In this document: piece after piece, positions 6,170 through 11,935 of the stretch
Position numbering within the stretch: the stretch's first letter is position 1
Layout of the letters: each line of letters begins with the position of its first letter
Source: CAZUZD01 sp964624465
GTDB lineage: Bacteria > Planctomycetota > Planctomycetia > Isosphaerales > Isosphaeraceae
Direction of reading: 5' to 3'
Length of the DNA stretch: 12,287 nucleotides
Assembly (NCBI GenBank): GCA_964624465.1
Contig: CAZUZD010000183.1
Span: forward strand, 1 to 12,287
Program-made: the position numbers and the translations under genes
Notes under the pieces: generated by a model
Databases searched by the model: none
What the model saw: only the letters and a program-made list of their open reading frames with translations
Told to the model about the DNA's origin: nothing

Positions 6170-7324
6170 TCAGACGCTGGCGGCCGTGCGCTGGCCGATG
6201 AGCACCTGCTGGGCGGCGGTGACGGCCTTGCCGGGCTCGACGTCATAGCCCAGCTCGGCGAGCACCATCTCCAGGGCGGCCAGGCCGGCGACGACGTCGA
6301 GCTCGTCGGTGTAGCCCATGTGGCCGACGCGGACGATCTTGCCCTTGAGCTTGTCCTGGCCGCCGACGGTGGTGATGCCGAACCGCTCGGTGAGCTTGCC
6401 GCGGATGTCGCCGTCCTTGAGGCCGGCGGGCACGCGGAAGGCGGTCAGGCCCTCGGCGGGGCGCTGGCTGAAGAGCTCCAGGCCCAGGGCCTGGACGCCG
6501 GCCTGGCAGGCCTCGCTCATGCGGCGGTGGCGCTCCCAGACGTTCTCGATCCCCTCGGCCTGGATCCGCCGCAGCGCCTGGCGCAGGCCGAGAATGAGCG
6601 TGTGGGCCGGGGTGAACGGGGTGTCGAACTCGGCCATCTTCTTGCGGGCCGACTTCAGGTTGAAGTAGAAGGCCGGCGCGTCGAAGCTGTCGATCTTGGC
6701 CCACGCCTTGGGGCTGACCGAGACGAACGCCAGGCCCGGCGGCAGCATGAGGGCCTTCTGCGAGCCGGCGCAGAGCAGGTCGATGCCCCAGGCGTCGGCG
6801 CGGCACTCCATGGCGCCCACGCCCGAGATGCCGTCGACGGCGAACACGGCGTCGGTCTGGGCAACGATCTTGCCGATCGCCTCGACCGGATGGCCGGTGC
6901 CGGTGGATGTCTCGCTCAGGGTGCCCATCACGCAGACGGTGTCGGGGTGCTCGGCCAGGGCGTTGGCGACCCGCTGGGGGTCGACCGGGGTGCCCCACTC
7001 GAAGTCGACGTTGATCGCGTTGATGCCGTAGGCCTGGCAGACCTTGCCCCAGCGGGCGGCGAACCAGCCGGCGTTGAGCACCAGCGCCTTGCCGCCGCGC
7101 GGCACGGTGTTGACCGCGGCGGCCTCCATCGCGCCGGTGCCCGACGCGGTGAGGATCATCACGTCGTTCTGGGTCTGGAACACCTCTTTGAGGCCGGCGG
7201 CACACTCGACGATGACCTGCTTGGCCTCGGCCGAGCGGTGGTGGATCACCGGGCGGGCCAGCTCCAGGAGCACGTCCTCGGGGACCGGGGCCGGTCCGGG
7301 CGTCATCAGGCGCGGCTTCTGCAT
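6170..7324 (-). CDS. Class V PLP aminotransferase (alanine-glyoxylate / serine-pyruvate type; possibly phosphoserine aminotransferase)
   Basis: 384 residues from the ATG at 7324, with GAGG 10 bases upstream. This is a fold type I, class V aminotransferase dependent on pyridoxal phosphate. The start MTPGPAPVP (7-15) is typical of the AGT/SPT group. SGTGAMEAA (61-69) binds the cofactor phosphate, ETSTG (138-142) and VDGISGVG (163-170) contain the ring-binding residues with D164, and K190 in GSQKALMLPPG is the Schiff-base lysine. R332 in VRVGHMG is the usual substrate-carboxylate binder. Length matches the family. Relatives transfer amino groups between alanine, serine or phosphoserine and glyoxylate, pyruvate or phosphohydroxypyruvate, and sequence alone cannot choose between them. 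The gene lies immediately upstream of serA on the same strand, which favours a role in serine metabolism, possibly replacing SerC. A terminator lies between the two, so they may not share all transcripts. Confidence 0.92.
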   Translation of the reverse strand: MQKPRLMTPGPAPVPEDVLLELARPVIHHRSAEAKQVIVECAAGLKEVFQTQNDVMILTASGTGAMEAAAVNTVPRGGKALVLNAGWFAARWGKVCQAYGINAINVDFEWGTPVDPQRVANALAEHPDTVCVMGTLSETSTGTGHPVEAIGKIVAQTDAVFAVDGISGVGAMECRADAWGIDLLCAGSQKALMLPPGLAFVSVSPKAWAKIDSFDAPAFYFNLKSARKKMAEFDTPFTPAHTLILGLRQALRRIQAEGIENVWERHRRMSEACQAGVQALGLELFSQRPAEGLTAFRVPAGLKDGDIRGKLTERFGITTVGGQDKLKGKIVRVGHMGYTDELDVVAGLAALEMVLAELGYDVEPGKAVTAAQQVLIGQRTAASV

Positions 7325-7374
7325 CGGAGGGAAACCTCGGGCTCTCGCTGCAACATGGGGAATCGGGGGCGGCC

Positions 7375-7394
7375 GGCGCGGACACCACCGCGCC
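7375..7394 (-). repeat. GC-rich hairpin upstream of the aminotransferase gene
   Basis: GGCGCGG (7375-7381) and CCGCGCC (7388-7394) form a perfect 7-bp stem with a 6-base loop. It lies 51 bases upstream of the aminotransferase start and 168 bases past the lipoprotein stop. No T-run follows. It may be a leader structure or a weak terminator. Confidence 0.35.
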
Positions 7395-7561
7395 CCGACG
7401 GGCGGTCGATCAGGTTCTCGGACCCCTGGGGCCGGATCTCGCGATTGAGACCCCGCCGCCGGTCCAACAGTGTATCCACTGGCGAGTGGCGCGTGCGAGT
7501 GGACTTGTGTCCCCTGCGGCGAACCGCGCCCGCACCACGCTCGGAATCGGTTGAGCCCGAC

Positions 7562-8293
7562 TCAGAACCCCAGACCCGCCTCACCCTCGGCGCCGCCCTC
7601 GCCCTCGGCGTTGCCGTTGAAGGCGGCGACCGCCTTGCCGCCGGTGGCCACGGCGCCCAGCGCCAGCGGCACGGCGGTGGTCACGGCCTGCGAGTTGGCC
7701 GACGCGGCCGGGTACACGAAGATCAGGGCGACCTTCTCGGTCGGCTGCTCGTAGAGGTTGGCGCTCACGAACTGGCCGTCGGCGGCCTGGAACTTGATCC
7801 GCTTGTAGGCGCGCCCGCGCTCGTTGACGGCGTCGCTCTTGGTGTCGCCGCCGGCGCCATAGACGGCGTTGAGCAGGCCGCGGAGGTCGCTCTCGAAGGT
7901 CGCCAGGTTCGTCTCGGGCGGCGGCGGCGGGTCGCCCGCCTTGGGGGCGGCCGCCTTGCGGATCGGCTTGACCCGGGCCAGGACGTGGAGCTGGATCGGG
8001 TTGCCGGCGGCGTCGACCACGCCGAGGAACGTCTCCGCGGCGTCGTAAGCGTTGGCCGGCACGTTGATTCCGGCGGCGGGCGCCTTGGCCATGCCCTTGG
8101 GCGGCCGGACGAAGAGGTTCAGCTCCTTGAGCCGGCCGACCTCGGCCGGGTTAAGATTGGCGTCGAGCTGACGCTGGAACTTGAGGTTCTCGAGCGTCCG
8201 GTTCAGCCGGCTCTCGTAGCCCGTCTCGCCCAGGCAACCGACCAGGCCCAGCGAGCTGGCGGACAGGAAGACGACCAGGACCCGCTTGAGCAT
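7562..8293 (-). CDS. Putative lipoprotein of unknown function
   Basis: 243 residues from the ATG at 8293, with AGAGGA 8 bases upstream. The N-terminus has two basic residues, a hydrophobic stretch (5-18) and the lipobox LVGC with C20, so the protein is predicted to be lipidated and anchored outside the cytoplasmic membrane. The mature region begins with a charged segment (about 25-60), then a likely folded domain (about 81-200) that is interrupted by a loop with five prolines (122-126). Strand-like segments are QLHVLARVKPI (101-111), YKRIKFQAADG (163-173) and KVALIFVYP (187-195). The tail is a hydrophobic Ala/Val stretch (203-225) followed by a Gly/Glu-rich end (228-243). I do not recognise the family. 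It reads divergently from the P-II gene across about 95 bases and precedes the aminotransferase in the same direction by 237 bases. Confidence 0.8.
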   Translation of the reverse strand: MLKRVLVVFLSASSLGLVGCLGETGYESRLNRTLENLKFQRQLDANLNPAEVGRLKELNLFVRPPKGMAKAPAAGINVPANAYDAAETFLGVVDAAGNPIQLHVLARVKPIRKAAAPKAGDPPPPPETNLATFESDLRGLLNAVYGAGGDTKSDAVNERGRAYKRIKFQAADGQFVSANLYEQPTEKVALIFVYPAASANSQAVTTAVPLALGAVATGGKAVAAFNGNAEGEGGAEGEAGLGF

Positions 8294-8388
8294 CGGACAA
8301 TTCCTCTGGCTGGCGTGCGTGGGCGCGGCGAACTCGGTCGGGGGCAGGCGCAAGGGTCGCCCCATCACTCTCAGGGGCGTGCAACGCG

Positions 8389-8727
8389 ATGTCAAGAGCC
8401 GGCACGGGGGCCCCGGTGGTCCAGCTGATCGCGATGGTCAAGCCGTTCCGCGCCGGGGCCGTGCTGACGGCGCTGGAGTCGGTGGAGGTGATCGGCGGCA
8501 CGGTGCGCGAGGTGATGGGCTTCGGGCGGCAGAAGAACCGGCTGCACCGCTACCTGGGCAGCGAGTACAACACGTCGTTCGTGCCCAAGGTCGAGATCAC
8601 CCTCTGGCTGCCCGAGTCCGAGGTGCCGGCCGCCGTCCGCGCCATCGTCGGCCAGGCTCGCACCGGCCGCATGGGCGACGGCAAGATCCTGATCACCCCC
8701 TGCCCCGGCCCCTATGTGAGCTGGTGA
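8389..8727 (+). CDS. P-II-type nitrogen signalling protein with short C-terminus
   Basis: 112 residues from the ATG at 8389 (AGGGG 11 bases upstream). The GTG at 8416 would give 103 residues that align with E. coli GlnB residue for residue, so it is a serious alternative start. In GlnB numbering the protein shows KPF at 9-11, GFGRQK at 35-40 opening the T-loop, Y46 and Y51 (the residue uridylylated in enteric GlnB), K58, and the B-loop TGRMGDGKI at 83-91. P-II trimers bind ATP/ADP and 2-oxoglutarate and control ammonium transporters, glutamine synthetase modification or transcription. Oddly, the protein ends about nine residues early with PCPGPYVSW and lacks the C-loop arginines (R101 and R103 in GlnB) that contact nucleotide phosphates. 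No glnA or amtB is visible nearby. The P-II family call is firm; GlnB, GlnK or a P-II-like variant cannot be told apart. Confidence 0.9.
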   Translation: MSRAGTGAPVVQLIAMVKPFRAGAVLTALESVEVIGGTVREVMGFGRQKNRLHRYLGSEYNTSFVPKVEITLWLPESEVPAAVRAIVGQARTGRMGDGKILITPCPGPYVSW

Positions 8728-8798
8728 GCCCGGTGCGGCGAACCAATCCTGGCCGTGAGGTCCCGGGGCAGTGATCGTCGTCCAGCTCCGGGACTCGT

Positions 8799-8928
8799 GT
8801 AGGGCGGATCAGCGGCAGCGTCATCCGCCGGGCCGGGTCGGAGGCCATCGTCCGGACCGGGCGGATGGGCCAATCGGAGGGTGCCTGCTCCGGACACGGC
8901 GGATGACGCTGACGCTGATCCGCCCTAC
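8799..8928. repeat. REP/MITE-like element with 32-base inverted arms
   Basis: The arm at 8799-8830 is the reverse complement of 8897-8928 with one mismatch in 32 bases. Each arm is itself a small dyad, GGCGGAT and ATCCGCC around 13 bases (8803-8829 and 8898-8924). A third partial copy of the GGCGGAT core lies inside at 8861-8866. The element fills the space between the convergent P-II and FHA genes. The sequence CCGGGA occurs on both sides (8788-8793, 8928-8933), a weak hint of a target duplication. It could be a REP-pair or small non-autonomous mobile element, and could also stop transcription from both sides, though no T-run is present. Confidence 0.7.
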
Positions 8929-8956
8929 CGGGAACCATCCTCCCCGGGGCCGGGGC

Positions 8957-9607
8957 TCACTTGTCGTCGTCGTCGATGTCCAGGCCCATGAGGTAGTCGG
9001 CGACGGCGTCCTCGCCGAGGGCGGGCTCGTCGTCGGACTTCACCAGCGACGCCGGCTCGGCGGGCGGCGCGTCGGGGTCCGGGGTCGGGGCGACCGGCTT
9101 CGCGGGGGCCGGCTTCGTGGCGGGTTTCGCCGCCGCCGCCGGGGCGGCCGCCGGTCTGGCCGGGGCGGGCGGCTTCGCGGGGGCCGGGGGCTTGGGGGCG
9201 GCCGGCTCCTCGTCGGTGATCTCGAAGTCCAGCTCGATGTCCGCCTCGCCGCCGACGTCGACGGCCGCCGGGACCGCGGTGTCGCCGGCCCCGCTGCCGG
9301 GGGTGGCCCCGTCGGAGCGCTCGACGCGGAACACGACGCTGCCGATGACCAGGGTCTGGCCCGGCTCCAGGATCTGCTGGCCCTCGACCTTCTTGCCGTT
9401 GACCAGGGTGCCGTTGGAGCTGTTCAGGTCCTTGACGACCAGGTAGCCCTGCTTCTCGAAGAGCTCGCAGTGCTTGCGGCTGACCTGCGAGGAGCTGATC
9501 CGGATCTGGCAGCCCTGCTGGCGGCCCACCGTGGTGACGCCCTCGGCGGGCAGCCGGAGCGCCTGGCTGGCGCTGCGACCCTTGAGGATGACGAGCTGAA
9601 ACGGCAT
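8957..9607 (-). CDS. FHA-domain protein with Pro/Ala/Lys-rich linker
   Basis: 216 residues from the ATG at 9607; the open frame goes further up but without protein-like sequence. Residues 5-96 form a forkhead-associated domain that binds phosphothreonine peptides. The key residues are present: G28-R29, S43-R-K-H46 and S64-N65-G66-T67 followed by VNG. Residues 97-134 are acidic (EADIELDFEITDEE). Residues 135-187 are a repetitive Pro/Ala/Lys linker (APAKPPAPA-like repeats), and the C-terminus (198-216) is a short conserved-looking acidic segment, EDAVADYLMGLDIDDDDK. There is no signal peptide, membrane helix or second catalytic domain, so it probably acts as a cytoplasmic adaptor reading Ser/Thr kinase phosphorylation. 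No kinase gene is visible in the window. It is convergent with the P-II gene and divergent from tRNA-Gly. The domain call is secure; the partner is unknown. Confidence 0.92.
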   Translation of the reverse strand: MPFQLVILKGRSASQALRLPAEGVTTVGRQQGCQIRISSSQVSRKHCELFEKQGYLVVKDLNSSNGTLVNGKKVEGQQILEPGQTLVIGSVVFRVERSDGATPGSGAGDTAVPAAVDVGGEADIELDFEITDEEPAAPKPPAPAKPPAPARPAAAPAAAAKPATKPAPAKPVAPTPDPDAPPAEPASLVKSDDEPALGEDAVADYLMGLDIDDDDK

Positions 9608-9705
9608 GGCGGAGATCCCGAATCGGCGACGGACCCGCGCGATCGGCCGCGAGCGGGCCCCCGGCACTTTTTGAGATTTGGGGAAGGGTGAGAAACCCAG
9701 GCTAT

Positions 9706-9761
9706 CGCCAAAAGTCGGGCACCGCAAAGGGGTCCCGGCCGACTTCGCGGAGGTTTTGGCG
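9706..9761 (-). repeat. Inverted repeat upstream of the FHA gene
   Basis: CGCCAAAA (9706-9713) and TTTTGGCG (9754-9761) are perfect 8-base inverted copies. A nested pair, GTCGG (9714-9718) and CCGAC (9739-9743), continues the first stem. It lies about 100 bases upstream of the FHA start and just outside the tRNA promoter. It may be a leader fold or a binding site between the divergent units. Confidence 0.4.
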
Positions 9762-9769
9762 GAACCCTC

Positions 9770-9797
9770 TTGCAATCCGCCCCGGGCCCTCTATACT
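9770..9797 (+). promoter_or_regulatory. Sigma70-like promoter for tRNA-Gly
   Basis: TTGCAA (9770-9775; 4 of 6 to the -35 consensus) and TATACT (9792-9797; 5 of 6 to the -10 consensus) are 16 bases apart. The match stands out in such GC-rich DNA. Transcription would start near 9804, about 60 bases before the tRNA. Confidence 0.7.
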
Positions 9798-9863
9798 TGC
9801 ACCCGTCGACGCCACACGGCCCGACACGACGCCGCGGCCCTCACCCGGGGCCCGTCGCGTATC

Positions 9864-9935
9864 GCGGGAGTAGCTCAGGGGTAGAGCACCACGTTGCCAA
9901 CGTGGTTGTCGTGGGTTCAAATCCCATCTCCCGCT
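9864..9935 (+). tRNA. tRNA-Gly (anticodon GCC)
   Basis: The 72-base sequence folds fully into a cloverleaf: acceptor stem GCGGGAG/CTCCCGC (9864-9870 with 9928-9934), D stem GCTC/GAGC, anticodon stem CCACG/CGTGG around loop TTGCCAA with GCC at 9896-9898, a 5-base variable loop, and T stem GTGGG/CCCAT (one G-U) around TTCAAAT. The discriminator is T9935. CCA is not encoded, so it must be added after transcription. TTTT follows at 9937-9940. This tRNA reads GGC and GGT codons, the first of which dominates in this genome. Confidence 0.97.
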
Positions 9936-10017
9936 CTTTTGCCTCACCTGTTGCCGATCCCGGCTGGCGGCATTCGCTCGATCGCCCCGGTGCGTGGTGG
10001 CGGCCCCAGCCGTCACC

Positions 10018-10040
10018 GAGATGGGCTTTTCGCCCGTCTC
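10018..10040 (+). promoter_or_regulatory. Hairpin in the trigger factor leader
   Basis: GAGATGGGC (10018-10026) pairs with GCCCGTCTC (10032-10040) over 9 bp, one of them G-U, around the loop TTTTC. It ends 20 bases before the trigger factor ribosome binding site. There is no T-run after the stem, so a leader structure is more likely than a terminator. Confidence 0.45.
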
Positions 10041-10060
10041 GAAGCGCCGAGTTTGATCCG

Positions 10061-10065
10061 AAGGA
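10061..10065 (+). promoter_or_regulatory. Ribosome binding site of trigger factor
   Basis: AAGGA directly abuts the ATG at 10066, too close to serve it, but lies 9 bases before the ATG at 10075. This fixes the start at 10075. Confidence 0.7.
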
Positions 10066-10074
10066 ATGCCAGCG

Positions 10075-11541
10075 ATGAGCAGCCGGGAAGACGATCGCGA
10101 TCCGTCCGTGGCCACCGAGGCGAGCACCGAGCCGCGCAAGCTTGACCTGGACGTCCAGATCACCGACGCCGGCCCGTGCAAGAAGCACATCAAGGTCTCG
10201 ATCCCCCGCACGGAGGTCGAGCGCCAGTTCAACGAGTCGCTCGGCTCCGTCCGACGCGAGGCCCAGATGCCCGGCTTCCGGCCGGGCCGGGCGCCCAAGA
10301 GCCTGGTGCAGGTCCGCTTCCGCAAGGAAGTCAGCGGCCAGGTCAAGTCGGCCCTGCTGATGGCCTGCATGGAGCAGCTCGACAGCGAGCACAAGCTCAA
10401 CCCGATCTCGCAGCCGAACCTGGACGTCGACGCCATCGACCTGCCCGATGACGGCCCGATGGCCTTCGAGATGGACGTCGAGGTCCAGCCCGACTTCGCG
10501 CTGCCGACCTACAAGGCCCTGACCGTCAAGCGACCGGTCAAGGAGGTCACCGCCGCCGACGTCGAGGCCCAGCAGAAGGGCTTCCTCGAGCGCTACGCCC
10601 AGCTCGTCCCCAAGGACGGCGGCGCCGCGATCGGCGACTTCCTCACGGCCGACCTGACCTTCCACAAGGACGGCGTGACCTTCAACGAGGCCAAGGAACT
10701 CCAGTTCCGGATCCAGCCCGAGCTGCGGTTCCAGGACGGCCATGTGCCCGACCTGGCCAAGGCCCTGGTCGGGGCCAAGGCCGGCGACGTCCGCGAGGCC
10801 GACGCCCAGGTCGGCAGCTCCTCGCCCGACCCCGCCCTCCGCGGCCAGACGATCCGCGTGACCTTCAAGGTCCACGACCTCAAGAGCCTGCGGCTGCCCG
10901 AGGTCGACGCCGAGTTCCTCCGCGGCATCGGCTTCGACAGCGAGGGTGAGCTCAAGGACGCCCTCAAGGAAGTCCTCGACCGCCGCATCGCCTACCAGCA
11001 GCGCCAGGCCATCCGCGCCCAGGTCGTCGACCAGCTCATCCAGGACGTGCCCTTCGACCTGCCGGCCGACCTCGTCGCCCGCCAGGAGCGCTCGACCCTC
11101 CGCCGCCAGGTCGAGGAGATGCGGCAGGCCGGCCTGGGCGAGGGGGAAATTCGGGCCCGCGAGGCCGAGGTCCGGGCCAACGCCCACGAGCAGACGCTCC
11201 GGAGCCTCAAGGAGTTCTTCCTGCTCTCGAAGATCGCCGAGGCCGAGGAGATCAAGGTCGAGGACGCCGACATCGAGGCCGAGATCCTCGCCATCGCCGC
11301 CCGGACCGACGAGTCGCCCCGCCGGATCCGCTCGCGGATCGAGAAGGAGAACCTCCTCGACGGCCTGACGCAGCAGATCATGGAGCGCAAGACGCTCGAC
11401 CGGATCCTCGACTACGTCAAGTACGAGGACGTCCCCATGGTCGAGGAGCGGGCCGTCGAGACCCTCGACGAGGCCGCCGGCCCGGCGCTCGAGGCCGCGG
11501 CCGAGACCGAGACCACGACCTCCGAGTCGGCCGAGGCCTGA
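10075..11541 (+). CDS. tig: Trigger factor, ribosome-associated chaperone
   Basis: 488 residues from the ATG at 10075 (AAGGA 9 bases upstream). Trigger factor binds ribosomal protein L23 at the exit tunnel and shields nascent chains. After a charged N-terminal extension (1-21), the ribosome-binding domain (about 22-145) carries the signature MPGFRPGRAPKSLV with G67-F68-R69 and the basic R72 in the place of the usual Lys. The middle FKBP-like domain (about 155-270) is recognisable by position and by the LRGQTIRVTFKVHDLKSLRLPEVD ending. Its usual IPGFE-type active-site segment reads HVPDLAKAL, so prolyl isomerase activity is doubtful. The C-terminal helical chaperone domain spans about 275-455. 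An acidic Ala/Glu/Thr tail (456-488) is longer than in E. coli (432 residues in total). The order tig then clpP on the same strand is common in bacteria. It may share transcripts with the upstream tRNA. Confidence 0.96.
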   Translation: MSSREDDRDPSVATEASTEPRKLDLDVQITDAGPCKKHIKVSIPRTEVERQFNESLGSVRREAQMPGFRPGRAPKSLVQVRFRKEVSGQVKSALLMACMEQLDSEHKLNPISQPNLDVDAIDLPDDGPMAFEMDVEVQPDFALPTYKALTVKRPVKEVTAADVEAQQKGFLERYAQLVPKDGGAAIGDFLTADLTFHKDGVTFNEAKELQFRIQPELRFQDGHVPDLAKALVGAKAGDVREADAQVGSSSPDPALRGQTIRVTFKVHDLKSLRLPEVDAEFLRGIGFDSEGELKDALKEVLDRRIAYQQRQAIRAQVVDQLIQDVPFDLPADLVARQERSTLRRQVEEMRQAGLGEGEIRAREAEVRANAHEQTLRSLKEFFLLSKIAEAEEIKVEDADIEAEILAIAARTDESPRRIRSRIEKENLLDGLTQQIMERKTLDRILDYVKYEDVPMVEERAVETLDEAAGPALEAAAETETTTSESAEA

Positions 11542-11555
11542 GCGATTGCCGACCT

Positions 11556-11578
11556 GGCCCCCGCCTGACGGGGGGCCC
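11556..11578 (+). terminator. GC-rich hairpin after trigger factor, possible terminator
   Basis: GGCCCCCG (11556-11563) pairs with CGGGGGGCC (11569-11577) with one bulged G and a 5-base loop, 15 bases after the tig stop. No T-run follows, so termination may be weak or Rho-dependent. Confidence 0.45.
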
Positions 11579-11618
11579 GGATCGGCGCGGGGGGCTACGC
11601 TGCCGCCCGTCGCTGGCC

Positions 11619-11624
11619 TACAAT
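11619..11624 (+). promoter_or_regulatory. Possible -10 element for clpP
   Basis: TACAAT matches 5 of 6 positions of the -10 consensus, in a locally AT-richer patch. No convincing -35 lies 16-18 bases upstream. If real, the clpP leader would be about 300 bases long. Confidence 0.35.
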
Positions 11625-11644
11625 GAGAATTCTGGCACTCGCCA

Positions 11645-11701
11645 CGCGGGCCTCGACCGGAACCCCGGTCGCGGCCCGTGCCCGCGCCCGGACCGGTCGA
11701 G
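11645..11701 (+). promoter_or_regulatory. Hairpin with competing alternative stem in the clpP leader
   Basis: CGACCGG (11654-11660) pairs with CCGGTCG (11665-11671) around AACC, and the stem continues with CGGGCC (11647-11652) and GGCCCG (11673-11678) across a T-C mismatch. The segment CTCGACCGG (11652-11660) can instead pair perfectly with CCGGTCGAG at 11693-11701. Two mutually exclusive folds are therefore possible. Whether they regulate anything is unknown. Confidence 0.4.
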
Positions 11702-11935
11702 CCACCCACGCCTGATCGCATGGTCGCGGGCCGTCCCGGCGACCCCGGCTCGGCGATTCTGGCCGGTTCCCCGCCGCTGGGGGCTTGCCACGCCGGGCCC
11801 GCCAGCGAACACTCCGCGTGGTGGCGACGAACAGAACCGACTCCGAGCCCGAAACTCCGCACCCGCTCGCGCCGAATCCGGCCCCCGTGCCGGGCCCGTC
11901 CCGCGGTCATTCCGATCCTGGTAAGGACCCTCGCC

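Larger units (their letters stand above)
11579..11935 (+). other. Gene-free, structured stretch upstream of clpP
   Basis: These 357 bases between the tig hairpin and clpP hold no credible gene; a 30-codon frame starting at 11623 overlaps the possible -10 element and is Arg/Ala/Thr-rich. The stretch contains a strong hairpin (11645-11680) and an alternative pairing partner at 11693-11701. It ends in a good clpP ribosome binding site, AAGGA at 11923-11927. Confidence 0.55.

Noticed and set aside
4661..8428. Very long open frame (1255 codons) on the plus strand across serA, the aminotransferase and the lipoprotein
   Set aside because: It is antisense to three genes with clear family motifs, and its translation is low-complexity Arg/Ala/Gly/Asp-rich. 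Long antisense frames are expected at this GC content.
8728..8774. Frame-shifted continuation of the P-II gene that could restore its C-terminus
   Set aside because: The alternative frame gives PVRRTNPGRE, only loosely like the RIRTGE of normal P-II proteins. The natural stop follows a smooth coding sequence, so there is no firm sign of a shift.
8799..8928. CRISPR array
   Set aside because: There are only two arms and they are inverted, not direct, repeats. No regular spacers exist.
11623..11715. Short frame of 30 codons in the clpP leader that might be a leader peptide
   Set aside because: It overlaps the possible -10 element, lacks a ribosome binding site and has the Arg/Ala/Thr composition of random GC-rich sequence.
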